DNA from: Membranipora membranacea
Taxonomy: Eukaryota; Bryozoa; Gymnolaemata; Cheilostomatida; Membraniporidae
Direction: 5' to 3'
DNA: 64,000 bases
Assembly: GCA_914767715.1 (NCBI GenBank)
Contig: OU612070.1
Coordinates: 9,071,501-9,135,500 of the forward strand
The first letter of the stretch is position 1. Every line of letters begins with the position of its first letter. The translations under genes were made by a program, and so were the position numbers. The notes under the pieces are model-generated. The model saw only the letters and a list, made by a program, of their open reading frames with translations. It was not told the origin of the DNA and made no database searches. This document shows positions 49,601-60,764 of the stretch, one piece after another.

Positions 49601-50096
49601 AACCTCATATAAAGATCTGACATTATACTTATTGAAATTTTTAAATTTGTCCTGATCTAACACAAGCAGACTTCTGCAAGTTTACTTGGTAAATAAATTG
49701 GCAAGTCAACAAAATCCCCACAATGCAGTTTCAACCTGGAATTCCCTGAAGATTAGATTAGTAAGATTACACAGAATAGGAGTTATGTCCCCACACATAT
49801 AATGCAAAAACAAAACACCTTTTAATTTCTAAATATGACCACTACAACTGGGTACACCCGGTGAATTTTACAGAAGAAACATCAATGAAGTATAGTATGC
49901 GATCATTTTCCTGCCATCAAAAATTGTCCGTGCCTTTATTTTATAGAGCAGTTACAGCTAGGCTGCTTCTGGCCTAAAAACTAAACTCAGGATTATTTTG
50001 CATGCAAATTTATTTCAAATTCTTGGAGAAAGCAAACGCGCTTATAATATAAGTTAAATTAGAGATACAGCGACGCCTTCCCATATTCCGTATCAT

Positions 50097-53000
50097 ATTG
50101 AGCCTCTAGAAGCACTGTGATGACCTTGTAAACACAGGATAATGTTGCCTCTAGCAACTTCTTGGAAAACAGACAGAGGCAGCAAGCATCCTCTCTTGCA
50201 GTTTTTTTGTAGACTTCATTAGCATAACTTTCACTCAATAGGAATGTTTTCAAAAACAGCAGGAGAAAAAGTTAGCAAATTAATCTAGATTATATCACCA
50301 CAGTAACGTTGCAACAACAAAGACAATAACACCCCTCTCTTACATCTGACAGCTTCTGTGGCCCTCTCAAGCTCTTGAAATCCTCAGTGTCTATTAAACA
50401 GCATCCCCTACATTGTGGCTAGGCTAGTTGCACAGTTGTCTTCTTACAAAGAAAGTTGTTGATTGTGATGGAAGGATTGAAGACTGTGAATATATCGAAG
50501 TCTTTTATAGGGGACCATCTACATATAATGGCAGCTACCATTACAAACCTGGCTATATGAGATAAAAACAGATACAACTAAATTTAAATAGATCAATTAT
50601 TACCTTGGATCAGGTACATAAAATAAAGGGAACCATAGCCATTTAGCTAGTCTTGCCCTTGGGATTCTCCAACATCTGGCTCCACATAACATGATATGAA
50701 TTATAATTCTGTTGACTTCTGTCCTACTTGTGCTGTATATTTGACACAGACTTTCATAAAAACACTCCAACAGCAAGCAACAGCTAACAACCAATACCAA
50801 AAGATACGACAAAGCCGGGAAGCCTCCTTGTTTGACCCAAAATATCCCCTGATAGAAATTGAATAGATGATGATGATATGTAAATGCTAGCTTCCATACC
50901 GATCCCTATCCCAAACATTAATCCTCTTCCCTTTTACTAGTAGTGATTATAGCATTTGAGAATTTTCCAGGCATAGTTGCTTCAGTAGACTACAGTATCA
51001 ATGTTACTGTTATTTAAAATGCAAGATAGATGAGATAGCTATAGTAAGTATTGTTTTAGTCTGTCTAGTGTAAACCTTCTTAAAAGTATTTTCTCATGTA
51101 CATCATTGATGATTTAGCAATCGGAACAAGAAATACTCAAAGGTGAGACATCACAGAAACTAAACTCAGAATTATCTTGCAGGCAAAATTATCTAAAATT
51201 CTTGGAGAAAAGCAAACGCGCTTATAATATAAATTAAATTAGAGATACAGCGACGCCTTTCCATATCCATATCAAGCTTGTATCTCAGCCTAGTATGCAT
51301 GTATGATGCTAAATTGTGAAAATACAAAGGATCAGGAGTTGTCCTTTTAGTGTCTAAGAGGAAACAACTCAGGAATGGAAGAAACAAATTTATGATTGTG
51401 ACTGTGACCAGGGAGTTTGGGACTGTGGCGAACAACAACTATGTGACTAAGCATGTCATGTGAAGAACACGGGAACCATCTAATTGAGCCCCTGGTGAAT
51501 TATAAATTACAATAATTGCATTGTATTAATTTCTTATCAGAGTATTGTATACATGTACTTTTATTATAAAAATGTGTATAATGCCACAACGTTAATAATT
51601 GATGAGTTTATTTCTCCCTACCATTTTAGGTGGGAAACAAAAAATACCTCTTCATAATAAGAATCTCCACCTTTCATAAAACGTGTTTGCAGGCCTGTCG
51701 TCTCTGAGCTCTAAGGTTTGAGGCGGTTTATCTGGACTCTTAAGCTCAATTAAGCATTCCCTGAAGCCCATCTGCAATCAGTCAGAAGTCTAGATCCCAA
51801 CATGATCAGACGGAAAATAATAATTTTAAAAGTCTTCACATTAAAACACAATTGAGTTTGATATTACTGTCACCGTTGCCAGTAGCATGAAATTGCAGAC
51901 AAACAGCCAGCTAGTCATATTGATAGAATAAATTCTTCCCTAATGTATTAAGTTGATTGATAACAACAGTCATTGAACTACATGCACATAATCTCACAGA
52001 GTAAGGATATATCCTTACTCTGTGATAATCTTCAGCATGCATTTATATCACATAATTATCGAGAGGGCAGGAAATATGGCTGATGTAAATCTGATCACAC
52101 TTTTTCAACAGATGAGTTCCGTTCATCGCTATAAGCTCTAGTAGTGACGACTTTTTGATGCCAATATTGATATTGATAAAGTTTTTGAGGCGTCCCCATC
52201 CATTAATTTGCATCTAGGCAAATGGCATGTTTTTCAACAAAACTAACCTGAAACTAATTGGGGGATTTGGAATGACTAATAAAGAGGATTAAAGTAAATA
52301 CGTAAACTCGTTATTCCGAGGCAATGTCCCAGATAAGGCTTTTTCTTCCATTTATTTCCAGTCCAGCTTCAGCTAGGCACACCAACTTTTGACCAGATCT
52401 TCCCAGCCACATACTCTTGAAATTGATTTTTTGAATTTTGAAAAAATATATCTTAAAACTAATTTTTTATTTTTCCTGATTTTAGGGCTGTGCCAATACC
52501 AAAATCTTATTCTGCTCATATTGTGCAAGCCACTTAAAATTTATTGAACAGTGCTTATATACAATTGGACCTTAACTTCAATATCCAAGAAATTGGGATT
52601 AAGTTTCAATTCGATTTCGTTTGAAAAATGTTATGCCTAAAGGGAAAATATTTATATTGCAATGCTCAGCCCTAATCTGGGGGAAAAATGCATTTAATTC
52701 ACTGTGGATAAACCGATTATCATTGAAAACAAAATACAAGTCCACATCTGAAGTTTTCCCTTTGGCTTTGTTAGCGAGTAACCAGATGTCGTTAAACGGG
52801 TGACAATGGCTCTTCAATTAATTATTCTAGGAAGAAACAAAGGGTATATCAATTATTTGCTATTACCAAGGATGTAGTGAAGGAAATTATGATGTAGGCC
52901 TAAATGGGTATTTTAACTCTTTAGAAAGATATTTTCTCACATGCATGATAGTTTGGACAACAATGATTTATAACTATATCTCCCAAGAGATGATTTGGTA

Positions 53001-54059
53001 ATCAGTGCAATAAGTGCTCGCAGATTATGTGCTGCAATACCAAAAATGAGTTCATCTCGCCCCTATCAGTACCTCAACTTTATGAAAAAAGATGTGAATA
53101 ATATGATGTTCCATTATATTGATATGATGATTTTGATACAAGTTTATTAAAATGACATAGCCTTTCAGACGTTTCGACAGGTAAGATGGTATTGTAAATT
53201 AAGAGACCTACACCCATTACCTTCCGCTTACAAGTTTCTTTTCCCACTCACCATATGAAATATCTCTAGTCAAAGGCCCAAAATCTTTAAGTCGCGAGTG
53301 TAATATATTGACATGACAGCGAAGGATGCACTTTGGCTAATGAGTTTTGTATTTTTTTGAATTGAGCGCAGAGCATGACTTGTAATCTATAAGCTATTTT
53401 TAATTAGCTAACAGCTAATGTTGGCAAAACAAATCAAAGCTGTTTGGATGTTATGGTGAAAATAGGCAACAAAAGGCGTTAGATGACCTCGAATGCATGT
53501 GAATGGACAGAATGATAACAAACTACCATGTTTTTTCCTATTGATGCAGACCAGATGTTAATGAACTTTTTCTATAATGTTTTTATTATAAGCCATATTG
53601 TCTCATGTTTGATAGTTGAGACTATAAAAACAAATCAACAGTGATTTCTCGACAAAGGGTGATTCATTAAGCATTGAATAAAAACACACTCATCTCACCT
53701 TCGAAATTACCTCAACTCAACGGATTGGAAAAAATGCAGACAGACAGGCCAAATAAATAATACGTTATCGTCAGATAGTAATGGGTACAACAATAAGATA
53801 AAGAAAATGATATTACACCAACTATGGTTGAAAGAAAGAAAAAAAGTGAGTCAGTTTCCAAAGTTGCCAGTGAGTGCAATCAAGGAGTTGAAGACTTTGT
53901 GCAATTTTTTATTGAACGATCTAAAGTCTACAATGTTCATCCCAATGCGTGTGTTCATACTTAGTGCGTATATTTGGTCTATGTTGTTGCATAACATGTC
54001 CATTTCTCATAGTAGGTTGTAACTCAACTGCTAGTAGCTAAAGGTTTGAGCCCCACATG
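50097..54059. other. Intergenic region between the convergent P450 genes
   Basis: No supported gene. It contains the empty-site repeat at 51087-51267 and the 32 bp TIR-TIR remnant at 51994-52025. Frames of 60-81 codons occur on both strands without family resemblance. Confidence 0.5.
51994..52025. mobile_element. End-only remnant of the foldback MITE (32 bp)
   Basis: A loopless perfect palindrome made of the first 16 bases of the foldback MITE (TCACAGAGTAAGGATA) joined to their complement. TAATC flanks it on both sides (51989-51993 and 52026-52030), a 5 bp target duplication. The two full copies are at 12465 and 61140; the latter also has a 5 bp duplication. Confidence 0.85.
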
Positions 54060-54964
54060 TCAGACACTGGTTATATTGTCTGAGGCACCGATTCTACTTA
54101 CAGTGATCAATGTGGTTTTAAACTTTGGCAAATGTGAGAAATAGATGATGAAACTCATTCCGCTGTTTGAGAAAAGGACGTTATAGATGAGAAAGGAGAA
54201 TCTCCCCGGAGGGTTAGAGTTAGGCACTGATGACCATACTGCATCAACCACTACAAATGACCAGCACAAGTAATAAAGTCCCAGTGTAGTAGCTACAGTC
54301 TTGACAGCACCGATCACTTTCTTCCTGTTGCTGCTCCTAAGCGACAGGATCTTTTTAATGATGAGAACGTGACTAATCAGTTGTATCGCCAGTGGTAGCA
54401 GTATGAACAAAATTCCAAGAGTAGCATAAAACAAGGGTCCTTTTGAAAAATGGCTGGAAGGGATGTAAGGATTGAAAACAACTTTAAGTATTCCAGTGAA
54501 ATAAAGTGTTATATACAGAAGAAGTGGCGTGAAGAAGCAGGTTGAGATGACAGCCACAGCGATTTTCTTGGATGAGTATAAGGTGCAGCTTCTGTGCCGC
54601 ATTGGCATGTGTATAGAAATATATCTCTCAGTGCACATCGTTGAATGTATCCAAGATGTTGTACCGATCGGCCACCCAAATACAAACCCCAATAAAGCCA
54701 ATCCAGATTGAGTCAGGGTTATACCTCCATTTATAATAGTCACGATCATAGTAGTAACAGGAACCAGAGTCATAATATCAGCTAAAGCTTACCAATCATG
54801 AAGTAATGCTGCAACTGTAGAGCCTTCATTCGGCTAAATGTTACGAGTACTAAAATATTGGTGATCAGTATGAAGAGAAATACTGCTGCCGGAACAGTTG
54901 AGAATTCTCGAGGCAGAGCTGATCGGTATTCCATCCAAATGGAGCTGTTTATATCACTCAACAT
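54060..54964 (-). pseudogene. Second copy of the atypical GPCR, frameshifted in TM2
   Basis: The protein matches the receptor at 1081-1986 from the NSS site to the C-terminus in two frames: 54964 to about 54787, then 54778 to 54060. Just after MIG, at the start of the LAxAD motif, the sequence is one base shorter than the first copy, which causes the frame break and a TAG. The rest is intact: TERY at TM3, the same NSGMSFIIY in TM7. CWSP of TM6 is CWSF here. A single-base error in the assembly is possible, but loss of the TM6 proline also suggests relaxed constraint. Orientation is opposite to the first copy. An ATG at 54994 is an alternative start. Confidence 0.75.
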
Positions 54965-55930
54965 GGTTCTTATGCAGTGAATTGTGCTCAACACTTGTAT
55001 TTAGTATACTGTCTTGAAGAAGCGATGTGGTATGATTTATACAGCTACAGTTATAAAAGAACAATCAACTTAGTAGCAACGAACTGCTTTCTATTAAAAT
55101 GACAACTCATTCTATTCTTCTGAATAATAATTGCATTTGGTTTGTTAATCTCAGATATGAATATTAAATGAGATGATTATTGTATTAGAGAATGATGCTC
55201 TTTATTTTTCTACTCATTCATGTTCAAATGTCAGTGACATCCCATATATATATATATCAGCTCCTCGTTATAACTGGGCTACACTTGCTTTGAGGTGTCA
55301 AGTTATTCAGTGTGCTTGACAAGGTTAGAGCCATATCAAATGTATAGCTGTTGACTATGTCAGTTAGCACATAGAAAAATTATCTTGAGCTAATCGATAA
55401 TTCTTATTTATAGCACAAATCTGTGATGTACTAAAGTATGGGTTTCTTGCACCCCGATATGAAGTGAATCTTGGTTGCCAGAATCTTCCCTACACATCGT
55501 GGCTGGACATGTTCTTGACCTGTAATGAGACATGTGGATATGTAGCTGTTGAAGTAACCACTTTCAGTGTCAGCACACAAATTATTATTAGCTGGTGAGA
55601 ATGCCTAGCAAGATTTTAAAAAGAAGCTTACCAGTTCATGTATTTGTTGACTAAACTGTTACAGATTGATATTATCCAAATTATTTAGCTAGTTGGATGT
55701 TTTATTAGACTGCTTACATAACATTAAACAGAGAATTGAAAGTATTATAAAAACAAGAATAGGCTATGTTGAACTTATCCCAGCCCAACCAAAACTCACA
55801 CCATTTGTAATTTAGTTTTTTTTCTTCTACTTACCAGATACTGTATGACTCTCAGATCGACAGACCAATCAGGTGCTTACTCAGGCAGCATGAACATCTC
55901 ATCTGGCAGCAGAGAGAATACTAAATATCT

Positions 55931-56150
55931 GGGGGGTCTTTCAATTAGAATGAGTGATGAGTTACTAAAGCAAGTTATCACTATCACATCAATGAACTAG
56001 TTCATTGATCACATCACTCAAAATTATCATTAGGTCTTTCAATTAGACAAAATAATGTTTATAGTTACATCAGAGACTGAGCGATTTGAAAGCCAGAGCC
56101 TAACAGGTATCACTCACTCACTAACGCGCGATCAGATTGTGATTTTGGCA
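55931..56150. mobile_element. GGGGGGTCTTTCAATT MITE, copy 2, right end missing
   Basis: The left end matches the element at 14481, and shared blocks follow in order: AAGTTATCACTATCACATC, CTCAAAATTATC, GGTCTTTCAATTAGACAAAAT, GACTGAGCGATTTGAAAGC, GAGCCTAACAGGTAT, CAGATTGTGATTTT. The right terminal repeat is absent. It carries a palindromic micro-insertion at 55991-56007 not present in copy 1. Confidence 0.75.
55991..56007. repeat. 17 bp palindromic micro-insertion with 8 bp duplication
   Basis: Relative to the sister MITE at 14.5 kb, AATGAACTAGTTCATTG is extra here. ATCACATC occurs on both sides (55983-55990 and 56008-56015), while the sister copy has it once, so the sister is the empty site. 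Including flank bases, the palindrome is 22 bp. Confidence 0.8.
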
Positions 56151-56707
56151 TCATTGTTTGCGAAGTGTTTGATGTCCTGAAGCTATCAAAATGATCTTGA
56201 TCAAGACTCACATTGTAGATTGTTTCAAATTTGAAGGGTTAGGATTAATATTTTCACCAGCACCTGTACACATGGCAGCCTTATTAAGGAGTTAGAGACT
56301 CATTGACCTAATTCAATGATGAAAGAGCTATTATGCAACCTTTGAACACAGCTCAGAGGATGTTGTTGTAAATACTCAACAATGGAAAGGATGATAGAAA
56401 CATTGAGGGTATCCAAAATACTGAACTTAATCTAGGAGGTCAGTACAATGAAAGGTTGCCATTGTTCTAAAATTAAAAAAAAACCTCGGCAAGATGATTT
56501 TGTGTTATAAAAGTTGCAACAGTGCTATAAATTAGACTGAGACGTTCAAAATGATATCAAATGAAGCCCTAATTAAACGCTTATATTATAAGCACATTTA
56601 CTTTTTCCAGGAAGTTGAGATGAAGCACATGCAACATGATCCAGAGTTTAGTTTTTGTGTTGTCTCATCTGTGAGTGTTTCTCTCTGATTGCTAAATCTT
56701 CCATTTT

Positions 56708-57275
56708 TTACATGTGAAAATATGGGAAAAGGCTGTTCTTTTAAGCCCACACTCATGTATGGCAGTGAAACCTGGCCGATCACATCCGCTTGCTAAATAA
56801 ACCATTATGTACATGAGAAAATATGGGAAAATAGAAAATGTGTTCTATTAAGCCAACACTCATGAAGTGAAACCTGGCCGGTCACGCTGAGCGTGGAAGA
56901 TAGGATGGATGCAAAAGAAATGAGGATGTTGAGACATATCTATGGAACCAGCTATGAGGACCATTTTGAGAACACTGAGATTAGGAGAGGGGTAGTGAAA
57001 GAAATATCATCATTCATGAGAAAAGAGGCCTACAGTGGAGAGAGCAGAAGGAATATCCGCCAGGTCACAAATATACACGTCGGCGTTAGAAGGAGGTGAG
57101 GAAGACCCTGGCAGCAGTAGAAACATACTGATAAGTCTGACCTGAACCATTTGGGTTTGGAATCGGATGATGTACATGACAGGGTCCGATGGCATTATCT
57201 AATTGAACTTGGAGCTAGCAGAACGGCCACCCGCTAAGGATACAGCCGGCTAGGTGAGAAAGGTGAGAAATAAAG
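56708..57275 (+). mobile_element. LINE ORF2 C-terminal fragment with internal duplication
   Basis: Pieces of a non-LTR reverse transcriptase C-terminus: TLMYGSETWPIT, then KEMRMLRHIYGTSYEDHFEN, IRRGV and HYLIELGASRTATR, broken by stops and shifts. A ~75 bp segment (56709-56782) is repeated at 56810-56884 with changes. The 3' end has the same style of tail as the LINE at 38.1 kb (TAGGTGAGAAAGGTGAG). No target duplication could be set. Inactive. Confidence 0.7.
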
Positions 57276-57870
57276 TGTGTACTATAGCATATCAATACCT
57301 ATTTACTCAGCAAATTTCCTTGACAGTATTATTGATTAGTGAAGATAGGATAATTTAGAGATCATTGAGTATTCTCAATTTTAACCAATCATAAGTGCCA
57401 TATACGACCTCTTGACGATATACTGTCATCCCTTGACAAAGTCTGAGGAAGTGTTTGACTTAAACTTCATAATATAATTTATATAGTATTCTTCTTCTGA
57501 TGGTAATTAAATGTACGTGGGACTCAACATTATTGTCTTCTTTACCTAGGCATATTACAGTAAAACAAGAATGTGAAGTAGGTTTCCTCGCAGGTGCATA
57601 GTAAAGTTTGTCTGCCAAAAAGATTAGAAATCAAAAAATGTGGAATGTAATTATTCAGATTACTCAGATGACCTTGGCATGTAGTCTTCAAGTTGAATCG
57701 AAGAGATTTTTTGTTTTGTTATCAAAGAGATTTCTTTGCGTGTACTAATTTTGAAAATATGACACGTTTAGAAATAATATAACAAACATGAAATTAACTG
57801 CACCTGCAAAAAAGGTCAGATAAATGTGGAGGTTAGATCCCACCACGACATAATCCACCTTCGACATTTG

Positions 57871-60733
57871 TCAAAGCCTCAGTATGAACTTTGCAGACAC
57901 TGGAGGAGGTTTTACTACAAGACCCATCTTGTAATTTCTTACATCGCGATCTGGAAGCTCACCTACTGGCTCAATGTCAAACTTCTGCAGAATGTTGGCA
58001 AGCAGTAGAAACAACCTGGATTTAGCCATGTGTTCCCCAGGGCACTGCCGTCGACCAGCCCCAAATCCGATGAAACTGTAACATACAAATATCTATATTT
58101 CAGTATTATTTCAAATCGCTTCAAAAAAGTTTGTCCATTTAACAATCACCTTCTCCAAGAATTCCCAACAAATTATTGTATAGTCATTCGGATATATACT
58201 GCCATCCAGTCTCTGAAGATGAAACAAAGATCTAATATCAACAATATTTATATGAGGCTCTTATGCACATATATTTTCATCCGCAGCTATTAAAGATGGA
58301 GTGTAATTCAGATCCAGCATTGATTGTAGACACTTTGTAGTCTATCTACTGAGATTTACTGAGAAAAACTCCTAAATGTAAATCGTCATTATTGATTTAT
58401 AGGGCATTGTTTATGAGCGTCCTACGTATGACATCATATTTCTTGCTTATAAATGTAATCAAATTGTTATGATGTATTTGGCGCCAAATAAGCACATGTA
58501 CATAATCAGAATTGGGTTATCTACCAAACTGGATAGGGATGGCAGAAAGTGAATCTGACCAGTACCCCCACTTTAAGGCACACTATTACATTTTCTTCCC
58601 TAACACAAAATCATTAGCTATCAGTTTGGGTAAATGAACTTATTAGCTCCGGATTGTTGAAGCGGAGCATTCCCAGGACTAGTTGGTGACTGGGTAGACT
58701 TAGAGTGCCATTGGACAATCTGATAACAAGTGATTGATTTACCCAATTAACTTTCAGAACAAAGCATTTGATTCGTTAGAATGCCATGTATAGTGTTTGT
58801 AAAAAAAGCTATCATGCCCGTATATACTCAGTGCATTTTGGATAACTGATTTACTCTGGGCTACATACAGTCTACAGTGTGTGCAAGCCCTACAAACAGA
58901 AAATCTTACTTTTTCTTGGCTGGGTGACCTGCATTCACAACTTGACCATCACTGTCAAGGAACCTCTCAGGCTTACATTTGAATGGTTCAGGAAAAGTAT
59001 CCTCATCATGTGATACGCGATACGAATTGCAGAACACACGAGTTCCAGCTGGAATCTACGAAAGGAATGAATTTATCTAATAGTTTGATTCAAAGACTAT
59101 ACCTGTTATTTTTCTAAGATTTTGAATATTTAATGACTAATGTTCATAGCAAGCATGGGGTTGACGATCAATCATGGTTAGTAGTTAGAATGAGATGCAA
59201 TATGGCGTGAAAGAAAGCATCTGGTATTTGTAGTCAGCATGTGTAAAATGAAAACTCAGACTTTATATCCTGAGTATTCAGTGTAGTTCAGCAGGTAGTT
59301 AGGACATACTCTTTGGTGTCAGTGGACAAACATGGTTCACAACACTACTTGTTACTGCTGTACATTTACTACCTGGAGCTATTTGGCAAAAGCCAAATAC
59401 AAATACAAGAATGAATCACGGCGAAGCTTTAGTGAGTACTCAGAAATGTTTTTCGTGGGTGATCTGAGTTTCATGCTTGCCTTTAGAGTCCATCTCAACT
59501 TCATAAAAAAATGTCCACTTTGCAGGGGCTTAGGGAGTACCTCCAACCCCCCGTCCTATCGGGGCTGAATTTACATACCCAGATTTACGAGGGTTGTATA
59601 GATCTGGGATTTGGGAGAGAAAATCTGGGGTTGAGAAGTATGACAGGCTAAAAATAATCATTAAGCTCAAACTCACCACTCACTTATGACCTTGACCGGG
59701 CCTATCACTAGGTTCCTAGACTACAATCATATTTCATTGGCTATCACAGCACTCTCAACATTTTTGATTGGTGGAATGTAATATAATTCAGAAGTCACAT
59801 AAAGTTCATGAAGCATGAGGACCTGAATGAAGCTGTTACAGCTACTATACAATACAGCTAACAGAACTGAGCTAATCCCTGCAGTGAATGGCCTTGGCAT
59901 GCAATTCCTCCATCCCAAGTATATATTAACTCCTTTATCCCACTCGACATCATATCCCAGACTCAGTGAGTTATGTTTGCAAACCATATCAAAATAAAAT
60001 CAGGGAGAATGGTGGTCTGTCCAAATTACATACATGAAGATTCTGAGAGTGAGAACATGCAAGGAGTTACTCCTTGGTACATGTCACTACACATTACTAG
60101 TTGTCCCTTGACAGCCTCGAGGGCACAGGCCTCCTTATCATACTGGCTGTGGTCTTTTGTTGGGTGGGGAAGAAGTAAGACATCTCTTCTTTTTTCACAA
60201 AGTTCAATTCAACCCCAGATCAATAAGCTCGACCCCAGATCTTTTCTACTCCAGATTTTGACATGCCAACCCCAGACCCAAAAAGTGTTTTGTGCTTTGC
60301 ACGGATCTGGGGTTTGATAATAAACTTAATACGCCCCTCCAACTTTGAACAGTTTGAAAAATTCAATTAAGCTGAAAATTAAAAATTTCATATTACAACA
60401 ACATCACCTTGTATCCTGCTATTTCAGTATCACATATGGTAGCATGCGGTAGAAGCAATGGCACTTGTGTTAGAATTCTCAGATTTTCTAGTAAATAAGC
60501 TTCAAGTAGGGGCAACTTCTCTCTACAATAAGATGTTAAAGTGATTACAAAATCCAAGTATCAAAGAAGCGATTGATTAAAGGAGATTTTCCATGAGAAC
60601 AGTCATATTATTGATTACTGTGTCTTCACAGAGACTTGTGTGTTGAACAGAAGGGAGGTGAGACAAGGAGGGGAAGTCACTTCTATTTGCTTAGGCAGAA
60701 TTCATTCATGCACTTGATGTGTGTGTGTGTGTG

Positions 60734-60764
<31 letters not shown>

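Larger units (their letters stand above)
47209..49976. mobile_element. 2.77 kb inverted-repeat DNA element, non-coding
   Basis: The ends are TAGGCCAGAAGCAGC (47209-47223) and its exact complement (49962-49976). An inner inverted pair, about 48260-48530 against 49665-49934, starts GGCACGGACAAT on both arms; ~1 kb of extra sequence with a (GTACT)n run separates outer and inner repeat on the left. The centre has ~140-150 bp tandem units around CAACTGGGTACACCC and a hairpin MITE at 49212. There is no transposase frame. Comparison with the empty copy at 51.1 kb implies a ~3 bp target duplication in an A-rich site, though A-runs make this uncertain. Confidence 0.75.
47136..50096. repeat. ~190 bp repeat split by the 2.77 kb element
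   Basis: The halves 47136-47208 and 49977-50096 together match one continuous stretch at 51087-51267 (shared words TTCTCATGTACATCATTGAT, GCAAACGCGCTTATAATATA, GAGATACAGCGACGCC). The 51.1 kb copy is therefore an empty site for the element between the halves. The nature of the ~190 bp unit is unknown. Confidence 0.75.
54995..57870. other. Intergenic region with MITE and LINE fragments
   Basis: No gene is supported. A short TA run sits near 55244-55257. The MITE copy 2 (55931) and a LINE fragment (56708) lie here. The 3'UTR of the minus-strand P450 is expected just left of 57871, but no canonical AATAAA complement was noted close by. Confidence 0.5.

Noticed and set aside
54780-54790. GTAAG...TTTAG in the second GPCR as a tiny intron that restores frame
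   Set aside because: It would be 11 bases, below any plausible spliceosomal intron, and would delete conserved residues of TM2.
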